Source of the DNA: Nymphaea colorata
Taxonomy: Eukaryota; Streptophyta; Magnoliopsida; Nymphaeales; Nymphaeaceae
Assembly: GCF_008831285.2 (NCBI RefSeq)
Contig: NC_045148.1
Span: 682,001-746,000, forward strand
Direction of reading: 5' to 3'
Length of the DNA stretch: 64,000 bases
The notes below the pieces were generated by a model. The model made no database searches and was not told the DNA's origin. It worked only from the letters and a program-made list of their open reading frames with translations. A program made the translations under genes and the position numbers. Shown here piece after piece: positions 13,003 to 23,758 of the stretch (positions within the stretch are counted from its first letter, which is position 1; the number at the start of each line of letters is the position of its first letter).

Positions 13003-13500
13003 TTATAACCCTCTGATTGCAGCAAGGATTTCCTTCTCTGCAGGCCAATAATTGATTTCATTAGTTTTAAACTGCCCACTAGTATAAAAGCAAACCTTTT
13101 CTTGGTTGCTATTTTTCTTTAACAGAACGGCTGCCCATGTGTCATTGGATGCATCTGTGGAGAGGACATATGGCCTGACAAAGGCGGGTTCGAGCACTGG
13201 CAGTCTTCTTTTAATGAAACCACTGCTTCTGTGGCTGCTTTATTCCATTCGTACGGCTCATGATGCATCATTACCTTGTGGATTGCCTTTGTTTTTTGTG
13301 ATAAATTTTGAATATAGTTCTCGACGTAATTGAAGCATCCAAGGAACCTTTGGCATTGTAGCTTGTTTTCGAACTGATTTAGAAATTGCTCGATTTTGTT
13401 CAACACATGGTCTTGCATGGTTATTTTCCCTTCTTTGAGCTTGATTCTGAGAAACTCAATTTCTCGTTTGGCCAGTTGAAATTTTTCTTCTGTTCTGCAA
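13003..13500 (-). pseudogene. Endogenous pararetrovirus (Caulimoviridae-like) RT-RNase H fragment
   Basis: On the - strand the translation resembles the end of reverse transcriptase and the start of RNase H1 of plant pararetroviruses rather than of LTR retrotransposons. It shows the RT thumb/connection piece with RFLGCFNYVENYI, then STDASNDTWAAVLL (RNase H, first catalytic Asp context) and YTSGQFK with a following EKEIL. The YTSG.F...EKE pattern is characteristic of Caulimoviridae. At least one frameshift near 13.2 kb separates the two parts, and no flanking viral genes are intact on this strand. It is an old, non-functional genomic copy. It directly adjoins a long AT-repeat tract, a known preferred neighbourhood for such integrations. 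An unusual Gypsy RNase H is the alternative. Confidence 0.7.
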
Positions 13501-13503
13501 GAT

Positions 13504-13665
13504 GATGAGATCAACTGGCAGGCAGTGGGAAGACTGGCTAGTAGACACACCGGAGCAAAGATGGAAGGTATGTCAAAAAGTCAGAAAACTTTATCCAGAA
13601 TTTGCAGATACAGCAGAAGGTCGCTATCCAAATCTAGATTTTTACTATACAGCCGCAGGAAGAAA
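13504..13665 (+). other. Short open coding-like fragment in opposite orientation
   Basis: A + strand frame with protein-like composition (WEDWLVDTPEQRW..., then a VRKLYPEF piece and aromatic residues) starts where the - strand pararetrovirus homology stops and runs into the AT-repeat tract. I do not recognise the family. It could be another rearranged, inverted piece of the same integrated virus or a captured host exon. Confidence 0.35.
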
Positions 13666-15765
13666 TATATATATATATATTATCATGTTGTTATAACATT
13701 TATATACGGATAAATGTGTATATAATTGTAGACACGTATCTATATGTATATGCATGTATAAACATATATAGTGTACGTAGGTACAACTATGCATGTTATA
13801 ACATATAAAATATACATATTACGTAGTTTACGTATATACGTATTATACACACTATGTATATATGTGTATTACATGTACTAAATATGATATAATATATATA
13901 TATGATATATATGTATAATACATGTATGTAATATATGTATATTATAATATATATACGCATATTATATAATATATTGTACATAATATAATACATTACATAT
14001 ACGTTATATATGTTATATGTGAATATATGTTATATTGCACATTATGTACATGCATAATATAGTATATATGTATATGTTATAAGTGTAACATATGTTATAT
14101 ACTATACGTTGTATAATATATGACATATGTTATATGTGTATATGTCATATACTATATAACGTGCAACATAGGCATATACATATACGTTGCACGCTATATA
14201 GTATATGACGTATACGTTGTAGGTTATATTGCATGTTATACAATATATGTGCATATTATATATGCATATAATATATATATATATATTAACATTATGTACT
14301 TATACTTATACACATATGTATATGTTATATAACATATGCGTATACATATATGTTATAAATATAACCATAATATATATAATATTGATATTATGACATATAA
14401 TATCAATAGTATGTATATTATATGTTAAAGTGTACATCTTGTGGAACATATTGTGCTAGACAGCGACAACGAAACTGAGCATAGACATGGTCATGCAGAC
14501 CATGACAATGACTCATCCTGTAGTCATGGTTCCTGTCATTTACCCCAAAAAATCCGTACAAAAAAAATTTTGGTCGATGAATAATTGCACTAATATATAT
14601 AGTATACGAGATGTTTATATTATAATAGTATACTATATAACACTATATAATATACTCTACTTCATATATATATATAACAATATACTGTTATATAGTCTTA
14701 TATAGTATATTTCATAGTACGTATATGTTATAGTGTTATATATTATAATAGTAGTGTTATACACTATATAACACTATTACACGTGTAATACATATTTATA
14801 CGTGCAATAATATAATAGTGTTATAACAGTATATATGTGTTATTGTAACATGTACAACACTAATGGTATATACATGTAAGTGTAGCATATATTATTACAC
14901 GTATTATTATGTGTTATTATGACAATATATACTTGTTATTGTAACAATATTATTATATATTGTTACAATAACAATATTACATGGTAGTGTTACACATGTA
15001 ACAGCATATACATGTTATATAATAGTGTAATAACAGTATAGACATATTATAATATTACGCTAACATGTTACAAGAACATGTTATGATAACAGCATGTAAC
15101 ATGTATTTACAATATATACATGTTAGTATATATTGATAAAACATGTTTATACAATATATACATCTTATTATATATTGTTATAACATGTATATGCAATATA
15201 TACAAGTCGGTATATGTTGTTAGTGTAATACATGTACTATGTATATATTGTAGTGTTAGTATACACTATAGTGTTATTACAATAGTGTTATAACTTGTAC
15301 TCTTATAACAATAGTGTCATAACATGTACTGTTATAACATGTTATACTATTAAAACAGTAATGTATTACACTATTATAACATGTAATGTGATAATATCAT
15401 AACAATATAGTATTATTACAATAGTGTTATAATACTATTGCGTCATAACACTATTGTTATAACACAATATTATAACACTATAATGTTATAATATTATAAC
15501 ACATATAATATCATAACTATGTGTCATAACACTATAACACTATAGTGTTATAATATTATAACACTATAGTGTTACACTATTACAGTAATTTAATGTTATA
15601 ACACTATAGTGTTATCACATCTGTTATAATGTTTTGACACTATAACACTAAGTGTAATGACACTATAACATTACATTACTATAATAGTGTTATAGGGTTA
15701 TCACACTATAACACTATATTATAATTTGTTATTACACTATTGCTATAACACATTATAATGTAGGC
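13665..15765. repeat. About 2.1 kb of palindromic AT repeat
   Basis: Nearly pure A/T with regularly spaced G or C: words such as ATATAT, TGTTATA, TATAACA, TAACACTATA and their reverse complements recur throughout, so most of the tract can fold back on itself. About 150 bp of ordinary-complexity sequence is embedded at about 14,430-14,580. Small open frames here are compositional artefacts. Confidence 0.9.
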
Positions 15766-15907
15766 AAGGTAGTCGTTTTAAAAAATTTGTGGTTTTGCTT
15801 TTCCAAGACTAATCATGATCACTGTCTGGTCTCCTTGAGATTGAAGGGTCTAAGTGGTCTCTGCTTGTATTGTCATGCTATGGATGGCCTGCACTAACAC
15901 CAGAGTC

Positions 15908-16062
15908 TTTACTGACGTATTTGCTTAATGTCAATAAGGATGAATACTTACTGATGTATTTGTTGAATTTCAGTAAGGATGAAGACTTACTGACCCATTT
16001 GTTGAATGTTAGTAAGGATGAAGACTTACTGATGCATTTGTTGAAATGTCAGTAAGGGTACC
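15908..16062 (+). repeat. Four-copy 39-bp minisatellite
   Basis: Units start at 15908, 15947, 15986 and 16025. Each reads approximately CTTACTGATGCATTTGTTGA followed by ATGTCAGTAAGGATGAAGA. Because 39 is a multiple of three, the + strand stays open and encodes a repeated 13-residue peptide of the form LLTHLLNVSKDED. No gene context is evident. Confidence 0.9.
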
Positions 16063-18079
16063 AAATAAGAGGGAGGAGGTGGGCATACTTTGAACAAATT
16101 GACAACCTTCTCTCAATTTTGATAAGTCAGCAACTGCGCTTAAAAACCCTCTCTCAATCCAACTTCTTGTGGTGCTATCCTGTGATTAGCACCAGGAAAG
16201 ATTACATTGGCATTCTGAATTGTAAACCTGATTTTGATACGGTCATGCAACTGCACTTAAGAACTAACTAGGCTCATTTTGGGGTATTTTGATCTTGTTG
16301 ATTTTATGTGAGTACCTTTAACTTGAGTTCTTTGTTGTGGGACAGGGTTTCTTGTTGTGCCTGTGCAGCTTTCTTTTATCCTTGGGATATCTCTATACAG
16401 ATTCTGTTCATTTCATTATAACAAAATTGGGGTCCTACCTCGGCAGGGTTGCATTGGAATGCTAAGGGCAAGAGAGAGAGAGAGAGAGAGAGAGAATAAT
16501 AAGCAAGATTTAGGAGTCGGTTGCAAACTGTTACTAGGAACCAATTCCTTATAAAGGAACGATTTGTTGTTGTGCTTTGACTAAAAATATTTGTGTATGA
16601 AAGTTATTAATAGAACAAGTTCATATATGGATGTTCCCACATTTGCTTGAGTTGTTTTAAGTATGATGATTTTGCGGTTGTAAAAGTGTATGTGTGTGTG
16701 TGTGTGTGAAGAACTGAATTACATCATACTCATCTCCAAAGGGATTAGCACAACAGGGATAGAGTGGGAGCTGGCAGGTGACCAATTTCTTCGGGTGGTG
16801 AGTCAAACCATGCTTAGCCTAAATGCATCCTACTCATTTGGTGTTTGTCACCATTACTTGATCATTACAGGAAACACATGGTTTGTTAGCATATCCTCGT
16901 ACATGGGTAGTGTTGTGTTTCAAGTGAAAACCTGCTGAAAGATAGGCACTATCCTTAGTTATTTTAAAAAAAGTGGGATATTTACATCAAAAAAATCAAA
17001 ACCCTTAATGGGTCGATTACATTACCAAAAAGACAATGTTTGCATACACCTCTACAGAAGGCTGTTGATGAAGAATTTTTAACCTATTTAGTTTACTCTC
17101 CTTCTACAAAAAAAAGGCCCAGACTTTTCAATTCCACCTTGAATAGCTTTTTCCAACCCATCTTTCCAAGTTTCTGTAAATATTCATTTTAATGGAAAAA
17201 GGAAAAACTATGATGCCCGATCTGTTTGAAGAAACTCGGGATGTAAACAGGAGGGAGGTTTGAATAACCGATCTACCTCACCCTGGGTCTAGAAAATTCA
17301 GTCGGTCCAGGTAATAGAAATGGATCTAAACTCTAGTCCAGCTTCGACTCGGCTCATGGGTTAGGTAATTTGAATTCAAAATCGAAGACCACAGTTAGGC
17401 CTCAAGTCCGGTAGGTGGAAATTCGGTTTCAAAATTGGAAGCTGAATTCTGGTCCCAATCCGATTGGAAGACACAAATAGGTAGATTTGATAAAGGGGTG
17501 AATTCAAACCCAAATGAACCACAACCTGTGGGTGCACATGAGTGCACCGTTCAAAACGACGACGTTTGAGAAGTAAAATGAGGTTTGAGGGTGGGTGTGT
17601 GGATTATCTCCAAACTGCGTTTTCCAAAACTCATTTTCTTCAAAACAGTGTTTGCTGTCATGTTTTCATGAGACTCTTGGGTTCTTTTTGTCATCCAAAA
17701 CGATGTTTTGGGGAAAAGGCATTATTCAGCTTATTAGTTATACCTATGTTAACAACCTTGGTTGTAAATCATGCTATCATGTCATGATTATCAAATTAAT
17801 CCACATACACGATTCTTTCTTTTTTACCATTAAATTCTTCATATGGTTCCTTATATCATCAACTTCTATTGAAATTCAAGTGTTGTTCATATCCTTCTTT
17901 TTATGCGCCACACATCTTCAACTTTTATTTGAAATTCAAGTATACTATAGACAAATAAATTCGACATGGATTAAAATATGCAGGTTGGATATGCCACTGG
18001 CAGGTCAAAATCAAACCAACAAGAGGCAGAGCAGCCCAACCATCTCAACCGGTGGATGTTGCTGGTTTATCATCTTTGT
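16063..18079. other. Intergenic spacer with microsatellites
   Basis: Holds a (GA)n run at about 16,470-16,494 and a (GT)n run at about 16,690-16,708. Short frames (for example 17595-18203 +, running into the Copia fragment) show no recognisable domain. Confidence 0.45.
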
Positions 18080-18400
18080 TGAGTCATCCCTGTTTCTTAT
18101 ACGATCAGTTTATTGCACCACCTCCAAAAAGAAAAATGTATCCAGATGTGGATTTACAATCATCGTTACAGACAGCAAAATCTGCATTGGAATAGCCCAC
18201 TAAAGTTAGCTCATCAGCTTGGGAGGACAATTTAATTCCTTTAATATATTGAAAGATTATTTTAACTGCTTGCTAGTAAGGTCAATCACCATTACTTTGG
18301 TAATGACTCACAAGACTAGTAGGAAAACTTATGTCAGGTCTTATGCAAAGTATTAATTACATTAAACTGCCAACAACCTGTGAGTAAGCTTTCCTATCGG
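18080..18400 (-). pseudogene. Copia RT fragment
   Basis: The DNA is alignable by eye to 43,520-43,800 of the Copia element on the same strand: shared words include ATATCCAGATGT, CAGCAAAAT, ACTAAAGT.AGCTCAT, AATGACTCACAAGAC and AAAACTTATGTC.GGTCTT. The homologous part covers the RT connection just before RNase H. It has stops and is only about 300 bp long, so it is a truncated relic. Confidence 0.75.
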
Positions 18401-19023
18401 TCTTTCAGTTCTCACAATCAGGAAGAGATTGTGAAAAATATGACATCATCAACGGATGCAAAAAGCAGTAAAGTAGAGGAAATATAGGTTAATCAAATTC
18501 AAGGACCTAAAAATATCAAGTATGGGTCGCAGCATGAAGTTGATCATCAAAGAAAGGTATTAAATGATGCAGATCTGCAGATTATATCAGTTGTAATTCT
18601 CATATATATTGTTGAATCCTTTCGTCTAATAACAGGTTAATTTCTATTAAACAAATTATTCAGATCGGATGACATGATTCATCTAGGTTTAAAACAGAAA
18701 GTTAAAAGAATTTATAGAAAACTTGGTAAAACTAAAATGGTACGTACCTAGTGGGGAGCCGAGGGGACCATCAAGTGCAGTGAAGTAAATGTCAAATGTA
18801 CGGCCTTTGTAGTTGTTGCATATATTATAGTTAATCTTTTCACAAAATGAAGCTGTAGTGGCTCCCTCTTTTTTTTTTTTTATGATTTTCGTTGCCATTA
18901 ATTTGTCTCTTATTTCTCCATCCCTTTTCTGAAAGCAGGCCAGCGTTGCCTCCATGCTTAATTTGAAACTTCCTTATATGGCAAGTTGTTAACAGGTATG
19001 GCACCTTCTTTTTCTTCTCTCTT

Positions 19024-19031
<8 letters not shown>

Positions 19032-19086
<55 letters not shown>

Positions 19087-19101
19087 CAGAGAGAGAGAGA
19101 G
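19032..19101. repeat. Compound (TA)n(GA)n microsatellite
   Basis: About 12 TA units followed by an interrupted GA run. Read from the other strand it is the same (CT)n(TA)n arrangement as at 19.7, 27.7 and 39.4 kb. Confidence 0.95.
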
Positions 19102-19678
19102 AAGTTGGTGAAAACTAGACTACTTGGATACAGACAATAACACCTATTAAAATTAATTATTAAAATATTTCTTTTTGAAAATTTAACCTTATACATATGA
19201 TCTTAAGAGTGATTTGGTTGGAAACATTTATTAAATAAGCTATTTTTTATTTCAATAATATTTTTTTAATAAAAAAAGGATGAACAACACTTCAAAATTT
19301 TGCTAGGAGAAAGATCAACCTTTTTATTTTTACTAAAATGATTTGAACTAAAGCAAATTATATTAAATTAGGGTTAACCAGTTAGTTTAAAACACCCTTT
19401 AACATGAGTTTAATAGGTATGGGTTCTATCCCTTACTTAAGTGGTCTTGTATCTACCAATCACTCACTTTTTTTTCTCAAACTTTGTGTTTATTGAATGC
19501 TCAATATTGTAATGATAAGATAATCCAGAAAACAGTTGGGAAACGTAGAAATCATGATAGAATGTGTCTCTCTCTCTCCCTCTCTTATATTTCATTTTTC
19601 TATTTTGTTTTTGCCGTTTGTTCTTGTAGTTAGGAGACTTCTTGTCTCTAAATTTTGTTATATATTTTCATTTGATTG

Positions 19679-19789
<111 letters not shown>

Positions 19790-20526
19790 AAGGCATCTTG
19801 TAGACTATATCAATAATATTGAAGGCAAATCAATTCATGTAATTTTCATAGTTATTTAATTCACATATTTTTTAAAAAAAACTATATACGCAATCATGCT
19901 TCCCAATTTAGCTCTCAGTATTTCAACAACACAGGGAATTGCATAAGTTTAATTTTATTTCTATGAATGGGAAAAGTTCATTCAAAATAGAGTATAAATA
20001 AGATTTTATAAGGTTTTAAGAATTAGGATTGAAAATTTCCTGCTAGTAGACCATAAAATTTTGGTTTTCTTTTTAGTTTTACATTTTAAGATGTTTCTGA
20101 TATATTTAACTTGGGCTTAGGAATTATGGAGAGACGACCATAACGGAAATTAATTATATGCAAACAGGTTCAGCTTCAGGAAATCTAACTGGACCGATAG
20201 CCAATTTTAAATTTTAAATGGATATGTGGGATCCATAGATGCATGGACAATCTAAAAGATTTGGAGGCCCACCGATATGTTTTTAACATTTAGTTAGAGG
20301 AAACAACTTTCAGCGCAAAACCTTTAAAGTTGTATTGGCTCGTTTGAGTGCTTAAGGAAATCTATTTTACATTCTTTAACTTTTCTTTAACTGAAAATTT
20401 ACAGTGTTTGTAACTTAGAAGAGTAACATACCAAAACATGACAGCAATTATGAGATTCTAACTTCCAACCCCTTGAATGCGCCTCTTCATTTGGTTATCT
20501 TAGACATAATGCATTTACTCGTCGGT

Positions 20527-20588
20527 TAAGCAGTCTGAACCTGAAGTGAGAACTTAGTAAGCAGTCTGAACCTGAAGTGAGAACTTAG
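20527..20588. repeat. Perfect 31-bp tandem duplication
   Basis: TAAGCAGTCTGAACCTGAAG followed by TGAGAACTTAG occurs twice with no mismatch, at 20527-20557 and 20558-20588. Confidence 0.95.
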
Positions 20589-21470
20589 GAATTTCAGACC
20601 GTTAAAGTTCCAGGAGAAAAACTCTTTCAACTCCACCTTTTTCCACCTTTTTGCAGTCGAGTGTCGAGACACATGAATGTTGAGAGAGAAAGAGAGAGAT
20701 GCTGTTTGTTTGATAGTTAGATATCGTATATGGCTGCTGCTGGTCCCCCAGATCTCTCTCTTTCTCTCTCCTACACGCACATACGGAGGATGAAGTTGGA
20801 GACGGTGCATGGGCGCACGCCAGAGGGGGCCGTCAACTTCAGCGTCTCTCACGTCTGAGCCTTACTGCCATATTAATCCGGCAGTGCAGAAAATGCTGGA
20901 AAAATTATTAAGGGAAGCCCCGCCCATGTGAGTGTGCCCCGCCCGATTCCTCATTAATTTTTATCTCATAATTTTCAGTTTTTAAGATGAAACGTCGGGC
21001 AATCTTTGGAGAAAAAGAAGAGATAACGTTGGCAGGATGGTGGGGGCCGTGAAAATCTAGCACTCTAATTCCCTCTGTCTCTTACTCTTTCTTAGCAACC
21101 AGTAGTGCACTTTTCCTTTCTTCTTAGATCTTTTCTTCTCTTAGAAGAAGAAGAAGAAGAAGAAGAAGTAGTGGGGGTGGCGGGAAGGGATGCATCGTGG
21201 AGGGCAAAATAAACGTATGATATATACAGCTACAATTAATCGACATACAACCATGTCCTTTTCTCCTTCTCTTCTTCTCTCTCAGACTCTCGGTAGCCTG
21301 CCTTTGAGGTGGGGAACTTCTGGGCCTCTCTTTTTTTATCCACAGCGTGGGGCCATCATTCCCTCCAACTCCAACTCTTCTCACCCCAATACAGGATAAG
21401 ATATGATTTCCCCCATCATCCCCTCATCCGCCCCACTGATTCCATTTCTACTGTGATTTTCCTCCTCCTG

Positions 21471-21473
<3 letters not shown>

Positions 21474-21549
<76 letters not shown>
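21474..21549. repeat. (AT)n microsatellite, about 38 units
   Basis: Uninterrupted dinucleotide repeat of about 76 bp. Confidence 0.95.
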
Positions 21550-21552
<3 letters not shown>

Positions 21553-23442
21553 GGTTCAGTAAGCTTTATTTTGACATTAGTCTGCCCTTGTGCAAGTCTT
21601 GGTTTGTTATTTTGGCAGAGAAAACTTGTTAAAAGTTAAGTAGGGTTTTTAATAAGCCAAAAGATGAGCAATGGGTATCGATTTCTTCATTTACCCATTC
21701 CAGCTTAATCTTGGTTCATCAAAGCAGGCAACCATATGGATTATAAACAATGGATGCAGGAAATTAATGATATGCGGGTGAGTTAGGAGTTTATATCTTC
21801 TGCCAAATAATAATAGAAAACAAGAAAAATTTTGAGCTGTTTTCTCATGGAAAATGATGCAAGCCCACAGAAGAAGATAAGACCAACTATTTGTTGCTCA
21901 GACTGAAATACAGGAGCAGTTGAGCGGCAGCAGTAATAAACTCTTGAACTTCTTCTTAGCTTTGTTGGCTACATCACGACGACTGTTCGCTCATGAACTG
22001 GATCTAAAGTGAACTAGTGCAGAGAAATTAACCGCATATTTTTTAATCCTCCTTTGAAGTTTTAAACTTTTGTACATAATTTTACCTGTCTCCTATGAAC
22101 AATGACAAAGACTTATGAAAAGTTATTCATGGAAAACCAAAATGCTTCCTGTAGCCCAAGGGTTCATCTAGATATTAACTTAAAATATCTGGCTTTTCGA
22201 TGCATGCACGCATCAAGCCAAGCATGCCAGACTGCTGAAGTAAGAACACAACCACTTTCTCAGTTTTTTTTTTGTTCTGAATTTTTATCAAAAACTTATT
22301 TATTTTGGATCCGTGTGGGTCTCCCTGCTTTATCCTTTTCCTTATCCGAGGCTTTCCTTAATCATGAGCGACTGATTCCAAAAGGCACAACGTATTACTC
22401 CGCGCTGCCACACGACACCCACAGGAGCCCGAGAAAACACCAAACGATCATTAACTCCTTTGTTTCCTTTTTTTTTTTAAGAATAAAAAAATAGATTACG
22501 TCACTTGAATATAATTTTTTTTAAAATGAACTCGTGAAGCCAATAAAGCGCACGCCACGTAGGCCCAAAAAATCTAGGCCACCCAATCAGAGGTCCCCAC
22601 GTAAGCAGATAAGCAAACTTAGCCATACCAACTTCCTGCAACGTGGCACTACCGCTCAGTTCATTCCCGTCGTTTGAGAAACTGGCCCTCAAGGACGACG
22701 AATTTACGAGGGCTGCCATCTCTTCCTTAGGCCCTCGAGTTCTCCAAAACATCCCTGGCATTGGGGTCTTTGGTTGCATCTGTCATGTGATTTCATTTAT
22801 TGCTTGGGGGTATTATGGTAAATTGATGTTGGGGTAGTTGGGGAATTGTTTGCTTGCGTAAAATGACCGTAGTACACCTGAACAAAGTTGCAGCCCCTGT
22901 GAGTTTTTTTTGTCAATGACCAAAATGTCCTTTTGTGCAAGGAGTGTGGCTGCAAATGGGCATGAGCCCACTGAGCTGAGCCTAGTGGTTATACACTTAT
23001 GTCGGGCATATTCCGACTAGGTGAGACACATTTTAGAGGCAAGAATATTGTGTTATTAAATCAAGTAACAATACATAGTGATATCATGCTTTTTTGAAAT
23101 AAAACATAACGTTGTTAAATGTATCATATGTTGAAGATTCAGGTATGGATTTCAGGAAATATGGATTTCTGCTTGATCACATCATATGCCATGAATCTAA
23201 TATTTGAAGCAATCAAAATTTGAGAAGGAATGTAAGAACAGGTATTCAGTCAGTATGTATGAGTCGAAGAGAAATAGGAACTTATTTCCCACTTGGAATG
23301 GTGAAGAAGGCAGCAAAGTTATTCGAAGGAAGGTTGAAGAGCAGAAGCGGAAATCTGCAGAGGTTTTCACGAAGGACAAGGCACCTGCGGTGACTTCATG
23401 GCGAGGGGAAGGGCAGTTCGAGAATTCCAGAGCAGAAAGCGA

Positions 23443-23450
23443 CTATATAT
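23443..23450 (+). promoter_or_regulatory. Candidate TATA box of the CIA2-like gene
   Basis: CTATATATGG occurs about 310 bp upstream of the start codon and is followed by a C/T-rich stretch that looks like a plant 5' leader. Only one of several TA-rich words nearby, so tentative. Confidence 0.35.
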
Positions 23451-23676
23451 GGAGCTTTCACAAAAGACCAGAGGCCCTGTCAGTGGTCCAGCCGCTGCAG
23501 AGAGACCAACACAATACCCAGCCACTATTGTCCCTTACACTGTATCCTTTCTCCTTTTATTCACCTCTCCTTCCCTCCAATAATTCAACAAAATCCCACC
23601 ATTTTCTTCCCTCGGCTGTTTCCAAATTTTGCAGCACCTTCTTCCACCACCTCTACTTGCTTTATTTTGCTCTCTT

Positions 23677-23718
23677 ATGGTTGAGCGCTTCTGGTTGAGA
23701 GCTTTTCAGGGGGTTTAA
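23677..23718 (+). promoter_or_regulatory. Short upstream ORF in the CIA2-like leader
   Basis: An ATG at 23677 opens a 13-codon frame (MVERFWLRAFQGV) closed by TAA at 23716-23718, 40 bp before the main ATG. If the leader begins at the TATA box above, this frame would be in the mRNA and could reduce or condition translation. Confidence 0.4.
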
Positions 23719-23758
23719 GGTATAGGGGTTTGCCCTTCTGCTTCTTCGGCATTGACGA

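Noticed and set aside
13796-14705. Small frames rich in Tyr and Ile
   Set aside because: Artefacts of the AT repeat tract.
22501-22840. GC-richer patch with 92-codon (-) and 64-codon (+) frames
   Set aside because: No domain in either frame and mutually overlapping; ACGT-core motifs make a regulatory role as likely, but unsupported.
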